A stretch of 50,114 nt of DNA, taken from positions 1 through 50,114 of the forward strand of contig JALHRS010000041.1 in NCBI GenBank assembly GCA_022841325.1. Reading direction: 5' to 3'. Of the stretch, positions 1 through 6,876 are shown piece after piece; the stretch's first letter is position 1, and each line of letters opens with the position of its first letter. Below the pieces are notes generated by a model that worked only from the letters and a program-made list of their open reading frames with translations, was not told the DNA's origin and made no database searches. Source of the stretch: Lysobacterales bacterium. Its GTDB lineage: Bacteria > Pseudomonadota > Gammaproteobacteria > Xanthomonadales > SZUA-5. A program made the position numbers and the translations under genes.

Positions 1-104
1 CACCTCGCGATGACCAACGCATGACTCGGGGACACTCATGGATCGCTACTCCTTTGGTGTCAGGGACTTGCACCCTTTACGCTTCACCGGTTTCGCCGGC
101 GCAC
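1..104 (-). mobile_element. Group II intron, 5' end (partial, cut by window edge)
   Basis: Read on the minus strand this segment starts GTGCG directly after a TAG stop codon and contains the AGGGTGCAAGTCCCT hairpin typical of domain I of bacterial group II introns. It is identical over all 104 nt to 50011-50114, which lies in the opposite orientation. GTGCG is the usual 5' splice-site start of this intron class. The catalytic domain V, the reverse-transcriptase ORF and the 3' end lie outside the window. Identity with the other end extends only into the TAG of the upstream exon. The intron assignment is inference from the 5' motif; another multicopy element remains possible. Confidence 0.7.
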
Positions 105-2441
105 CTATTCGAAGCCGTTCGCGAACAACGCATCCACAGCCAGCGAGTAGCTCCACACGCCGCGTCCGAGGGTGCCGGCGTAGAGGGTCTGGTTGCCCGG
201 CTGGTAACGCAGATCGAAGACCAGCACGTCCGGCAAGGCATTGCCGAGGATCGACCAGGTGTTGCCTGAAGCCGGCAGCGTGTACACGCCCGAGCGCGTG
301 CCAATGGCGACGACATCACCGCTGGCCTGGGCGATGAATTCGATGGTGCGGAAATCCAGCGCCGAGATACTGGCCAGATTGAAGGTGGCGTCCTGCCAGG
401 TGGCGCCGGCGTTGGTGCTGCGGAACACCTGATCGTCGTCCACGGCAAAGACCAGGCTGGGATTGTCCGGATCCATGGTGACATCGGTGATCGTGGCCGC
501 ACCGGCGGGCAGCGCCGCGGTGGCTACAAATCCACCCGGATCACGGCGAAAAACCTGGGAATTCTTGCCCACATAACCGGCGTCTGCATTGGCATTGCTG
601 CCGTAGGTCATGGCATTGCGATTGGCGCCCGGGCCGCCGATGGAGTTCAATGTCGGGCTGGCAGTGTCGGCGTTGAGCGATTCGAACAGCAGACTTGTGC
701 CACCCACCAGCAGCCGGTTGGGCGCTGCCAGATTGGTTTCCACCGGGGTCACGAACTGCGGGCCGGTGATCGATGGCATGCCGATGCTGCCGACTTGGGC
801 ATTGGCCGGATTGTATTGGCGCCGCGAGAAGCCCTGCAGATTCTGGCTGCTCATGAAGCGATAGCTGCCGGCGCTGCCCAGCGATACATCGTTGACGGCG
901 ATATCGCCGCCGTCACCGCCATTGATGAAGGTCCACACCGGATTGCCCGGTGTCTGCTGCATGTGCGTGCCGTTGTCCTGGGTGCCGATGGTGACGATGT
1001 TGGAGACGCGGTCGTGGTCCAGATCATGCACTTCCAGCACCGACAGGTCGCCGTTCACCGATTGCCACACGCCGGTGCCCGAGCGCGGATTGGTGCGACG
1101 GTAGACACCGCCATCGTCCACCTCCAGCAGATTGCCGTTGGCATCGAAAGCCATGTCGCGGGCATCGGCATGCGGTGCCGAGTTGCTGGCCGCGCCGGCG
1201 TTGACGATGGAGGCGAACTGACTGCCGGAAGCGGCGCCGGCATTGCCGCGCTGGACATTGCCGGTGAAGGGACTTGCCGTGATGCGATCACCGGCGATGT
1301 AGACGATGTTCGAATCGGTGGGATCGACGGCCAAGGCGGTGTTGGTCGTGCCCTGTGAGCCAGGGTGCACTGCCGGCACGTCCATGGGCGTCCAGCTGGC
1401 ACCGCTGTTGGCGGATCGATAGACCCCGGCCAGCACGCCGCTGTTGACCACCGCGGCGAAAACCACGCCACTCGGACCTACGCCCAGGCGGATGGTACCG
1501 GTCGAACTGCTGAGCCCGGCGATACCAGCCGTGATATTGGTCCAGGTACTGCCGGTGTTGTCACTGCGCCAGACCGTCGGTGACGCGCCGATGACCGAGA
1601 GGTAGAAGCGCGCCGTGTTGCCGGGGTCGGCAGCCATGTCGCTGACGGCGCCGGAAGCCAGATTGCCGTTGCCGGAAATCTGGGTCCAGTTGGCACCGGT
1701 GTTGGTGCTGCGAAACAGGCCGTTGCCGCGCGTGGCGGCCAGCAAGGTGGCTCCGCGTGCGGCCACCGCCGTGATCTTCTGACCGACGAACACCGATTGG
1801 CCGAGCAAGGACCAGGCGCCGCCGCCATTGGTCGAGTAGTAGACGCCGATCTCGTCATCGCCGCGCTGGGCAAAATTGCTCCAGCGACCGGTACCGCCGA
1901 TCACCGTATTGCCACTGGCGTCCAGCGGGTCCAGCGCCAGCGCGCCGATGGACTGCGAGGGCTGGTTGTCCGTCAGCGGAATCCAGGTCGGGCTGGCCGC
2001 GGTCGCATTGGTGGTTTTCCAGATGCCGCCGTTGACCGAACCGATGTAGAGGATGTCGGCATTGCTTGGATGCGGCGCCAGGCGATGCACCCCGCCGGCC
2101 ACCTCGTTGTTGGGCGGCACCGACACCTGGGCATTACGCGTCGGTGAGGGGCCGAGGTGCACCCAGGCATTGCCGCTGCCACGCTGCAGCGGTCGCGGCG
2201 GCGGGATGGTCTGCACCCGTTGTTCGGCCGGATCCACCGGTTCGGCGTCGGATAGTTCCGGGCCTTCATAACTTTCCGCCAGAGGGATCGGTCGTTGCCA
2301 GTTGACCGGTTCCAGTGGCGGCAGGGTCTGCGCCGGCGTCAGTACCGGACCGACGGCAGCTGCGGTGCCGAACATGCAGAGCCAGAGTACGGCGACAGCG
2401 GCGATTCTGGTGGGGGGCGGACATGCGGGACCTCGAATCAT
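105..2441 (-). CDS. Secreted BNR/VPS10-type beta-propeller protein with C-terminal NGFE end
   Basis: This 778-residue protein begins with a signal peptide (about residues 1-29, hydrophobic stretch LWLCMFGTAAA) and carries many sialidase-like Asp-box/BNR units such as FRSTNTGANW, YRSANSGASW and FRSTNAGATW. It should fold as one or two exported beta-propellers. No catalytic residues of a sialidase or glycosidase are recognisable, so a binding or structural role is more likely than hydrolysis. It ends DALFANGFE-stop, an end shared with the proteins at 18005 and 47068. The TAG stop is followed at once by the intron-like repeat. The gene is divergent from aceE with 166 nt between. The ATG used gives a complete signal peptide. 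Substrate and exact function are unknown. Confidence 0.85.
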   Translation of the reverse strand: MIRGPACPPPTRIAAVAVLWLCMFGTAAAVGPVLTPAQTLPPLEPVNWQRPIPLAESYEGPELSDAEPVDPAEQRVQTIPPPRPLQRGSGNAWVHLGPSPTRNAQVSVPPNNEVAGGVHRLAPHPSNADILYIGSVNGGIWKTTNATAASPTWIPLTDNQPSQSIGALALDPLDASGNTVIGGTGRWSNFAQRGDDEIGVYYSTNGGGAWSLLGQSVFVGQKITAVAARGATLLAATRGNGLFRSTNTGANWTQISGNGNLASGAVSDMAADPGNTARFYLSVIGASPTVWRSDNTGSTWTNITAGIAGLSSSTGTIRLGVGPSGVVFAAVVNSGVLAGVYRSANSGASWTPMDVPAVHPGSQGTTNTALAVDPTDSNIVYIAGDRITASPFTGNVQRGNAGAASGSQFASIVNAGAASNSAPHADARDMAFDANGNLLEVDDGGVYRRTNPRSGTGVWQSVNGDLSVLEVHDLDHDRVSNIVTIGTQDNGTHMQQTPGNPVWTFINGGDGGDIAVNDVSLGSAGSYRFMSSQNLQGFSRRQYNPANAQVGSIGMPSITGPQFVTPVETNLAAPNRLLVGGTSLLFESLNADTASPTLNSIGGPGANRNAMTYGSNANADAGYVGKNSQVFRRDPGGFVATAALPAGAATITDVTMDPDNPSLVFAVDDDQVFRSTNAGATWQDATFNLASISALDFRTIEFIAQASGDVVAIGTRSGVYTLPASGNTWSILGNALPDVLVFDLRYQPGNQTLYAGTLGRGVWSYSLAVDALFANGFE

Positions 2442-2607
2442 CCTTGGGATGGAGCAAGCCTAACGCCGGCGCCGGACCCACGCCAGCTTGACCGATGGCG
2501 GGGTTGGGCTGAGAGAGATTGTTGGGCCGAAGATTCTTCGGCCTTGACCCCATCGAGCACGCTCAGGCTCTAGTCTTTGCGCCAGTCCCATTGCCACTGA
2601 GTTGTCC
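2442..2607. other. Divergent intergenic region with a hairpin
   Basis: This gap separates two divergent genes and must hold both promoters. I see no convincing -35/-10 pair. A short perfect hairpin, GGCCGAA-gattc-TTCGGCC, lies at 2525-2543, about 65 nt before the aceE start. It has no following T-run, so it is not an obvious terminator; it could act in the aceE leader. Confidence 0.3.
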
Positions 2608-5406
2608 ATGCATCCGAGCGATCCTGACCGCGATTTCCCCCGTGCCGCCGAGCGCGTGCTGGCGGCCGCGCCTGCCATCGATGACGTCGATCCCGCCGAA
2701 ACCGGGGAATGGCTGGACGCGCTGGATGTGGTGGTCCATGCCGATGGCAAGGAGCGGGCGCAGTATCTGTTCGATCGCCTGGCCGATCACGCGCTCACCC
2801 GTGGCGTGCAATCGGCTCGGGCCAGGATCACGCCCTACCGCAACACCGTGCCCCTGCAGGCGCAGCCGCCCTACCCCGGCGATCTGGAACTGGAAGCGCG
2901 TCTGGGCGCGGCCATGCGCTGGAACGCGCTGGCCATGGTGGTACGCGCCAACACCGAGGCCGGCGAACTCGGCGGGCATATCGCCAGCTATGCCTCGGCC
3001 GCCGATCTGTTCGAGGTCGGCTTCCATCATTTCTTCAAGGCCGACGGGCACGCCGACGGTAGCGATCTGGTGTATTTCCAGCCGCATTCCTCGCCCGGTG
3101 TGTACGCCCGTGCCTTTCTGGAGGGTTTCTTGCCCGAGCAGCGGCTGGCGCGCTACCGGCGTGAAATCGGCGAGCCCGGGCTGTGTTCCTACCCGCATCC
3201 GTGGCTGATGCCGGATTTCTGGCAGTTCCCGACCGGATCCATGGGCCTCGGGCCGATCAACTCGATCTATCAGGCCCGTTTTCTGCGCTATCTGGAACAT
3301 CGGGGCCTGGCGGCCACGCAGAACCGCCGGGTCTGGGGCTTTTTCGGCGACGGCGAGATGGACGAGCCCGAGTCCATCGGTGCGCTGTCGCTGGCGGCCC
3401 GCGAGCGGCTGGACAATCTGACCTTCGTCATCAACTGCAATCTGCAGCGCCTGGATGGCCCGGTGCGTGGCAACAGCCGGATCATCGATGAGCTGGAAGC
3501 GCTGTTCGCCGGCGCCGGCTGGAATGTGATCAAGGTACTTTGGGGCTCGGACTGGGATCCGCTGTTCGCGCGTGATGTCAGCGGCGAATTGCTGCGCGCT
3601 TTCGCGCATACCGTCGATGGCCAGTTCCAGACCTTCTCGGCCAACGACGGCGCCTACAACCGCGAGCGCTTCTTCGGCCAGAACGCCGAGCTGGCGCGGC
3701 TGGTGGCGGACCTCTCCGACGCCGACATCGATCGCTTGAAACGCGGCGGCCACGACGCCCGCAAGCTGCATGCGGCCTATGCCGCGGCGCTGGCGCACAA
3801 GGGTCAATCGACGGTGGTGCTGGCCAAGACCATGAAGGGCTTCGGCATGGGCAAGGCTGGCCAGGGCCGCATGACCACGCATCAGCACAAGAAACTCGAT
3901 ATCGACGAACTGAAGGCCTTCCGCGACCGTTTTGGTCTGCCGCTGAGCGACAGCGAGGTCGAGGCGCTGAAGTTCTACAAACCGGCCGAGGACAGCGCCG
4001 AGATGCGCTATCTGCGTGCCCGTCGGCAGACCCTCGGCGGCGAGTTGCCGCGGCGCCGGCAGCAATCCAGTGCGCCTTTGCCGGCGCCGGCGGTCGAGTC
4101 CTTCGCCCGCTTTGCGCTGGAGGCCGATCAGAAAGCCATGTCGACCACGATGGCGGTGGTGCGCATGCTCGGCAATCTGCTCAAGGACGAGCACATCGGC
4201 CAGCGGGTGGTGCCGATCGTGGCCGATGAAGCCCGCACCTTCGGCATGGCCAGCCTGTTCCGTCAGGTCGGCATCTACGCGCCGCTGGGACAGATGTACG
4301 AGCCCGAGGATCTGGGCTCGATGCTCTATTACCGCGAGGAAAAGAGCGGCCAGATTCTGGAAGAAGGCATCTCCGAAGCGGGCGCGATCAGTTCGTGGAT
4401 CGCCGCCGCCACCAGCTACAGCACCCACGATCTGCCGATGCTGCCCTGTTACATCTATTACTCGATGTTCGGCTGGCAGCGGGTTGGCGATCTGATCTGG
4501 GCGGCCGCCGACCAGCGTGCCCGCGGCTTCCTGCTCGGCGCCACCAGCGGCCGCACCACGCTCGGTGGCGAAGGCCTGCAGCATCAGGACGGCGCCAGTC
4601 ATCTCGGCTTCGCCACCGTCCCCAACTGCCGCGCCTACGACCCGGCCTACGCCTACGAGATCGCCCTCATCATGCAGCGCGGCATCGAGGAGATGCTGGC
4701 CGAGCAGACCGATGTCTTCTACTACCTGACCGTCGGCAACGAGAACTACGCCCAGCCATCGATGCCCGAGGGCGTGCGTGAGGGCGTGCTGCGGGGGATG
4801 TATCGGTTGCCGGGACCGGGGACCCGGGACGCAGGACCCGGGGAAGGCACAAAGTCAAAAGCCGAGTCATCGGCTTCTACCGGGTCCCCGGTCCCGGGTC
4901 CCCGGTCCCGGCATCAAGTACAGCTTCTGGCCTCTGGCGCCATCCTGGCGCAGGCGCTGCAGGCGGCCGAGCTGCTAGCCGGTTTCGGGGTCGATGCGCA
5001 GGTCTGGAGCGTCACCAGCTGGACCGAGTTGCAGCGTGATGGCATCGAGTGCGAGCGCCGCACGCGGGTAGCTTTCGACGCGGACCCCACCCTGCCCTAT
5101 GTCACCCAGCAGCTGGCGGCCAGTCGCGGCCCGGTGATAGCCGCCAGCGACTATGTGCGGGCGCTGCCGGAACTGATCCGCGCCTTCGTGCCGCGACGCT
5201 ACCTCACACTCGGAACCGACGGCTTCGGCCGCAGCGATACCCGCGCCGGCTTGCGCGATTTCTTCGAGATCGACGCCAGGGCCATCGCCTTTGCCGCGCT
5301 CAAGGCGCTGGCCGATGATGGCGAATATCCTCGGCAAGCACTGGCCGCAACGGCCACCGGACTGGGCTGGACCGAACGATCCATGGATGCGCCGTGGGTG
5401 CGCTGA
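2608..5406 (+). CDS. aceE: Pyruvate dehydrogenase E1 component (homodimeric, AceE type)
   Basis: The protein (932 aa from the ATG; an in-frame TTG lies 6 nt upstream) aligns along its length with AceE, the thiamine-diphosphate enzyme that decarboxylates pyruvate and acetylates the E2 lipoyl domain. Visible hallmarks are the ThDP/Mg motif GDGEMDEPES followed by the conserved N in INCNLQ, the loop GRMTTHQHKKLD, and EEGISEAGA. The usual length is about 890 aa. The excess is mostly a 36-residue Gly/Pro/Arg-rich insertion (about residues 735-770) encoded by a GC-rich inverted repeat, placed between YRL and VQLLASG, which are normally almost adjacent. No aceF or lpd gene is near, so E2 and E3 must come from elsewhere or this is a second E1 copy. 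No strong RBS is visible. Confidence 0.93.
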   Translation: MHPSDPDRDFPRAAERVLAAAPAIDDVDPAETGEWLDALDVVVHADGKERAQYLFDRLADHALTRGVQSARARITPYRNTVPLQAQPPYPGDLELEARLGAAMRWNALAMVVRANTEAGELGGHIASYASAADLFEVGFHHFFKADGHADGSDLVYFQPHSSPGVYARAFLEGFLPEQRLARYRREIGEPGLCSYPHPWLMPDFWQFPTGSMGLGPINSIYQARFLRYLEHRGLAATQNRRVWGFFGDGEMDEPESIGALSLAARERLDNLTFVINCNLQRLDGPVRGNSRIIDELEALFAGAGWNVIKVLWGSDWDPLFARDVSGELLRAFAHTVDGQFQTFSANDGAYNRERFFGQNAELARLVADLSDADIDRLKRGGHDARKLHAAYAAALAHKGQSTVVLAKTMKGFGMGKAGQGRMTTHQHKKLDIDELKAFRDRFGLPLSDSEVEALKFYKPAEDSAEMRYLRARRQTLGGELPRRRQQSSAPLPAPAVESFARFALEADQKAMSTTMAVVRMLGNLLKDEHIGQRVVPIVADEARTFGMASLFRQVGIYAPLGQMYEPEDLGSMLYYREEKSGQILEEGISEAGAISSWIAAATSYSTHDLPMLPCYIYYSMFGWQRVGDLIWAAADQRARGFLLGATSGRTTLGGEGLQHQDGASHLGFATVPNCRAYDPAYAYEIALIMQRGIEEMLAEQTDVFYYLTVGNENYAQPSMPEGVREGVLRGMYRLPGPGTRDAGPGEGTKSKAESSASTGSPVPGPRSRHQVQLLASGAILAQALQAAELLAGFGVDAQVWSVTSWTELQRDGIECERRTRVAFDADPTLPYVTQQLAASRGPVIAASDYVRALPELIRAFVPRRYLTLGTDGFGRSDTRAGLRDFFEIDARAIAFAALKALADDGEYPRQALAATATGLGWTERSMDAPWVR
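4810..4911. repeat. GC-rich inverted repeat inserted in frame in aceE
   Basis: Two arms of about 32 nt (4810-4842 and 4880-4911), built from alternating GGGACC/GGGTCC units, are inverted around a 37-nt loop containing a second small palindrome (AGCCGAnnnnTCGGCT). The element length keeps the reading frame open and adds Gly/Pro/Arg/Ser residues to AceE. The low-complexity sequence differs clearly from the surrounding coding sequence. Confidence 0.85.
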
Positions 5407-5592
5407 GAGGTCCACCGTTCCCACCACGGCATGCGAGTCACTCGTAGTGCCGATCTTGCTCGGCAGGGGTTGCCGGATCAGAGGTCGCCGCGTTGCAGCG
5501 TGGCCAGGCTCCTCGCCAGGAGCCACAGCGGCCGCGCAGCCCTCCTCAAGATGACTCGGGGTGACGCGGCCCATCGGACCGATCTGCTGCCA
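5407..5592. repeat. Intergenic repeats between aceE and vapC
   Basis: The gap contains a short hairpin GCCGA-tcttgc-TCGGC (5449-5464) that could end aceE transcription, although no T-run follows. It also holds an inverted pair GGCTCCT-cgcc-AGGAGCC (5507-5524) followed by AGCGGCCGCGCAGCCCTCCTCAAG, a degenerate copy of the repeat family seen complete at 28569 and 33019. No gene is seen. Confidence 0.5.
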
Positions 5593-5982
5593 TCACAGCG
5601 CCGAAACAATGTCGGTGCGCGCGAAGTCCGTGCCCTTGTACAGCAGCGCCTCGCCGCTCGACCTGGCCAGTGCATAGCTCATGCAATCGCCATAGTTGAG
5701 CGCGGCCACATGGCGGCCCTTGCCAAACCGCAGATAGGCCTGGAGTGCGAGCCTCGCCTGCAAGGCGTCGACGGGAACGATGTCCAGTGTGGCGGCCTGC
5801 ATGAAGCGGTCGAGCTCGACTTCTACGCCGTCACCAAACCAGCGCGTCAATACCATGGCCGTTTCCAACCAGCTGGCGGCGCTGACCAAGGGTGTGCTCG
5901 CCCGCTCGATGGCCCTGGCGTAGAGCTCGGCATCAGGCTCTCCCGCCATGATGGCAATGATGGCTGAAGAATCGACGACCAT
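5593..5982 (-). CDS. vapC: Type II toxin, PIN-domain ribonuclease (VapC family)
   Basis: This 129-residue single PIN domain begins MVVDSSAIIAIMAGEPDAE. The four expected acidic residues are visible: D4, E15, D99 (in YGDCMSYA) and D117 (in KGTDFARTD). Together they bind the metal for RNA cleavage. Its ATG overlaps the stop of the antitoxin gene (ATGA), so the two are translationally coupled. The length is normal for VapC and no defect is visible. The target RNA cannot be predicted. Confidence 0.9.
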   Translation of the reverse strand: MVVDSSAIIAIMAGEPDAELYARAIERASTPLVSAASWLETAMVLTRWFGDGVEVELDRFMQAATLDIVPVDALQARLALQAYLRFGKGRHVAALNYGDCMSYALARSSGEALLYKGTDFARTDIVSAL

Positions 5983-6233
5983 CAGCGGGGCAGGCCGGCG
6001 TCGTCGTAGTCGAGCACCGTGTCTGCGCTCTCGGTCGACAGACGCGGTCGCTTCGCCAGAGATGCCGCGATGGCGAGTAACTGGTCAGCCACGCCGGCCC
6101 GCTGACGCCGGGACTCGCGCTGCAGGCGTTGTTCGATCGCGATCCGGACGGCTTCGGTGATCGATTCGCCAGTGAGTGCGGACAGCTCTCGCACTTTTGC
6201 GTCAGTGACGGGATCCTTGATGTTGATCGGCAT
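5982..6233 (-). CDS. vapB: Type II antitoxin, VapB/PSK-type
   Basis: The protein (83 aa) starts MPINIKDPVTDAKVRELSALTGESITEAV, the N-terminal ribbon-helix-helix-like segment of the VapB family whose members precede Rv0624-like PIN toxins. The C-terminal half, ending DTVLDYDDAGLPR, is the part expected to wrap the toxin. The start chosen has the RBS AGGAAG 8 nt upstream and a normal family length; the frame is open further upstream but without family similarity. It forms an operon with the downstream PIN toxin and probably represses its own promoter. Confidence 0.87.
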   Translation of the reverse strand: MPINIKDPVTDAKVRELSALTGESITEAVRIAIEQRLQRESRRQRAGVADQLLAIAASLAKRPRLSTESADTVLDYDDAGLPR

Positions 6234-6633
6234 GGATGATTCTTCCTGAACAGGCAGAATCATCCTATCAGAATGCTGCACGGCGAAATCTGAATCGAAC
6301 TTCGGGGGCACTACACTAGAGTCCGCAAGTCCCACGATCGCGTGCGATCGCCGCCGCCATTCGCGGACGCATTGCGTTGTGGATCATTTTTCCCCCGGTG
6401 GAGCGTCGCTGCGGACCTGAAGGCTCCGGCGCCTGCCTTGCAGAGCGCCCGGTCTTCTGGAGTCAAGCTGATCCCGGGACAAACCGACTCAGCGTGCGCT
6501 GAAGTGAGCGGGCCCCGAGAACGCTGGTCCGACTCAGCAGGTCCAGACTGTGATATTTTGTCGCGGCAAGATTTCGCAGTGTCCACACGCAGCCCGGCAC
6601 GCACGCGTGCAGTGCTCTAGTCGGGGATTTCCC
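6234..6633. other. Intergenic region upstream of the borosin locus
   Basis: About 400 nt separate the divergent vapBC and borosin operons. Open frames here have no family similarity and look accidental. The segment GTGATATTTTG at 6550-6560 offers a weak -10-like TATTTT some 75 nt before the peptide gene, with no good -35. No repeat family is recognised. Confidence 0.35.
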
Positions 6634-6852
6634 ATGTCCAAGCTCTTGCGTCTGATGAAACAGCTGGGTGCCGACGCCGCGCTCAGCAGCGAGTATCACC
6701 AGAATCCCGAGGCGGTCATCCAGCGTTTTGGCTTGAGCGATGAAGAGCGCAAGGCGTTGTTGGCCAGGGACTACGAGGCCATCAAGCGACTGACTGGCCT
6801 CAAGGATGGCCAGTTCGCGACCAATTCCACGATCAGTGCCTACGACGGCTGA
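6634..6852 (+). CDS. Split borosin precursor peptide (LigA-like leader plus short core)
   Basis: This 72-residue peptide has no signal sequence. Residues 1-55 resemble the leader (borosin-binding domain, LigA-like helical fold) of split borosin precursors: Q10-L-G-A-D-A at 10-15, Y21-H-Q-N-P-E-A-V at 21-28, G33-L-S-D-E at 33-37. These match SonA of Shewanella nearly position for position as I recall it. The likely core is the C-terminal LKDGQFATNSTISAYDG, in which I67-S68 lines up with the methylated I65-S66 region of SonA. The start is the ATG preceded by CGGGGA about 8 nt upstream; the frame is open further upstream without similarity. The methyltransferase gene follows after 24 nt. LigA-like peptides of other function exist, but the neighbour makes the precursor role likely. 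Confidence 0.87.
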   Translation: MSKLLRLMKQLGADAALSSEYHQNPEAVIQRFGLSDEERKALLARDYEAIKRLTGLKDGQFATNSTISAYDG

Positions 6853-6876
6853 TGCGGCCAGACCCGGCCTCGGCGT

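Noticed and set aside
2563..4602. Minus-strand open frame (679 codons) opposite aceE
   Set aside because: aceE is certain from its motifs; the antisense frame has no recognisable domain.
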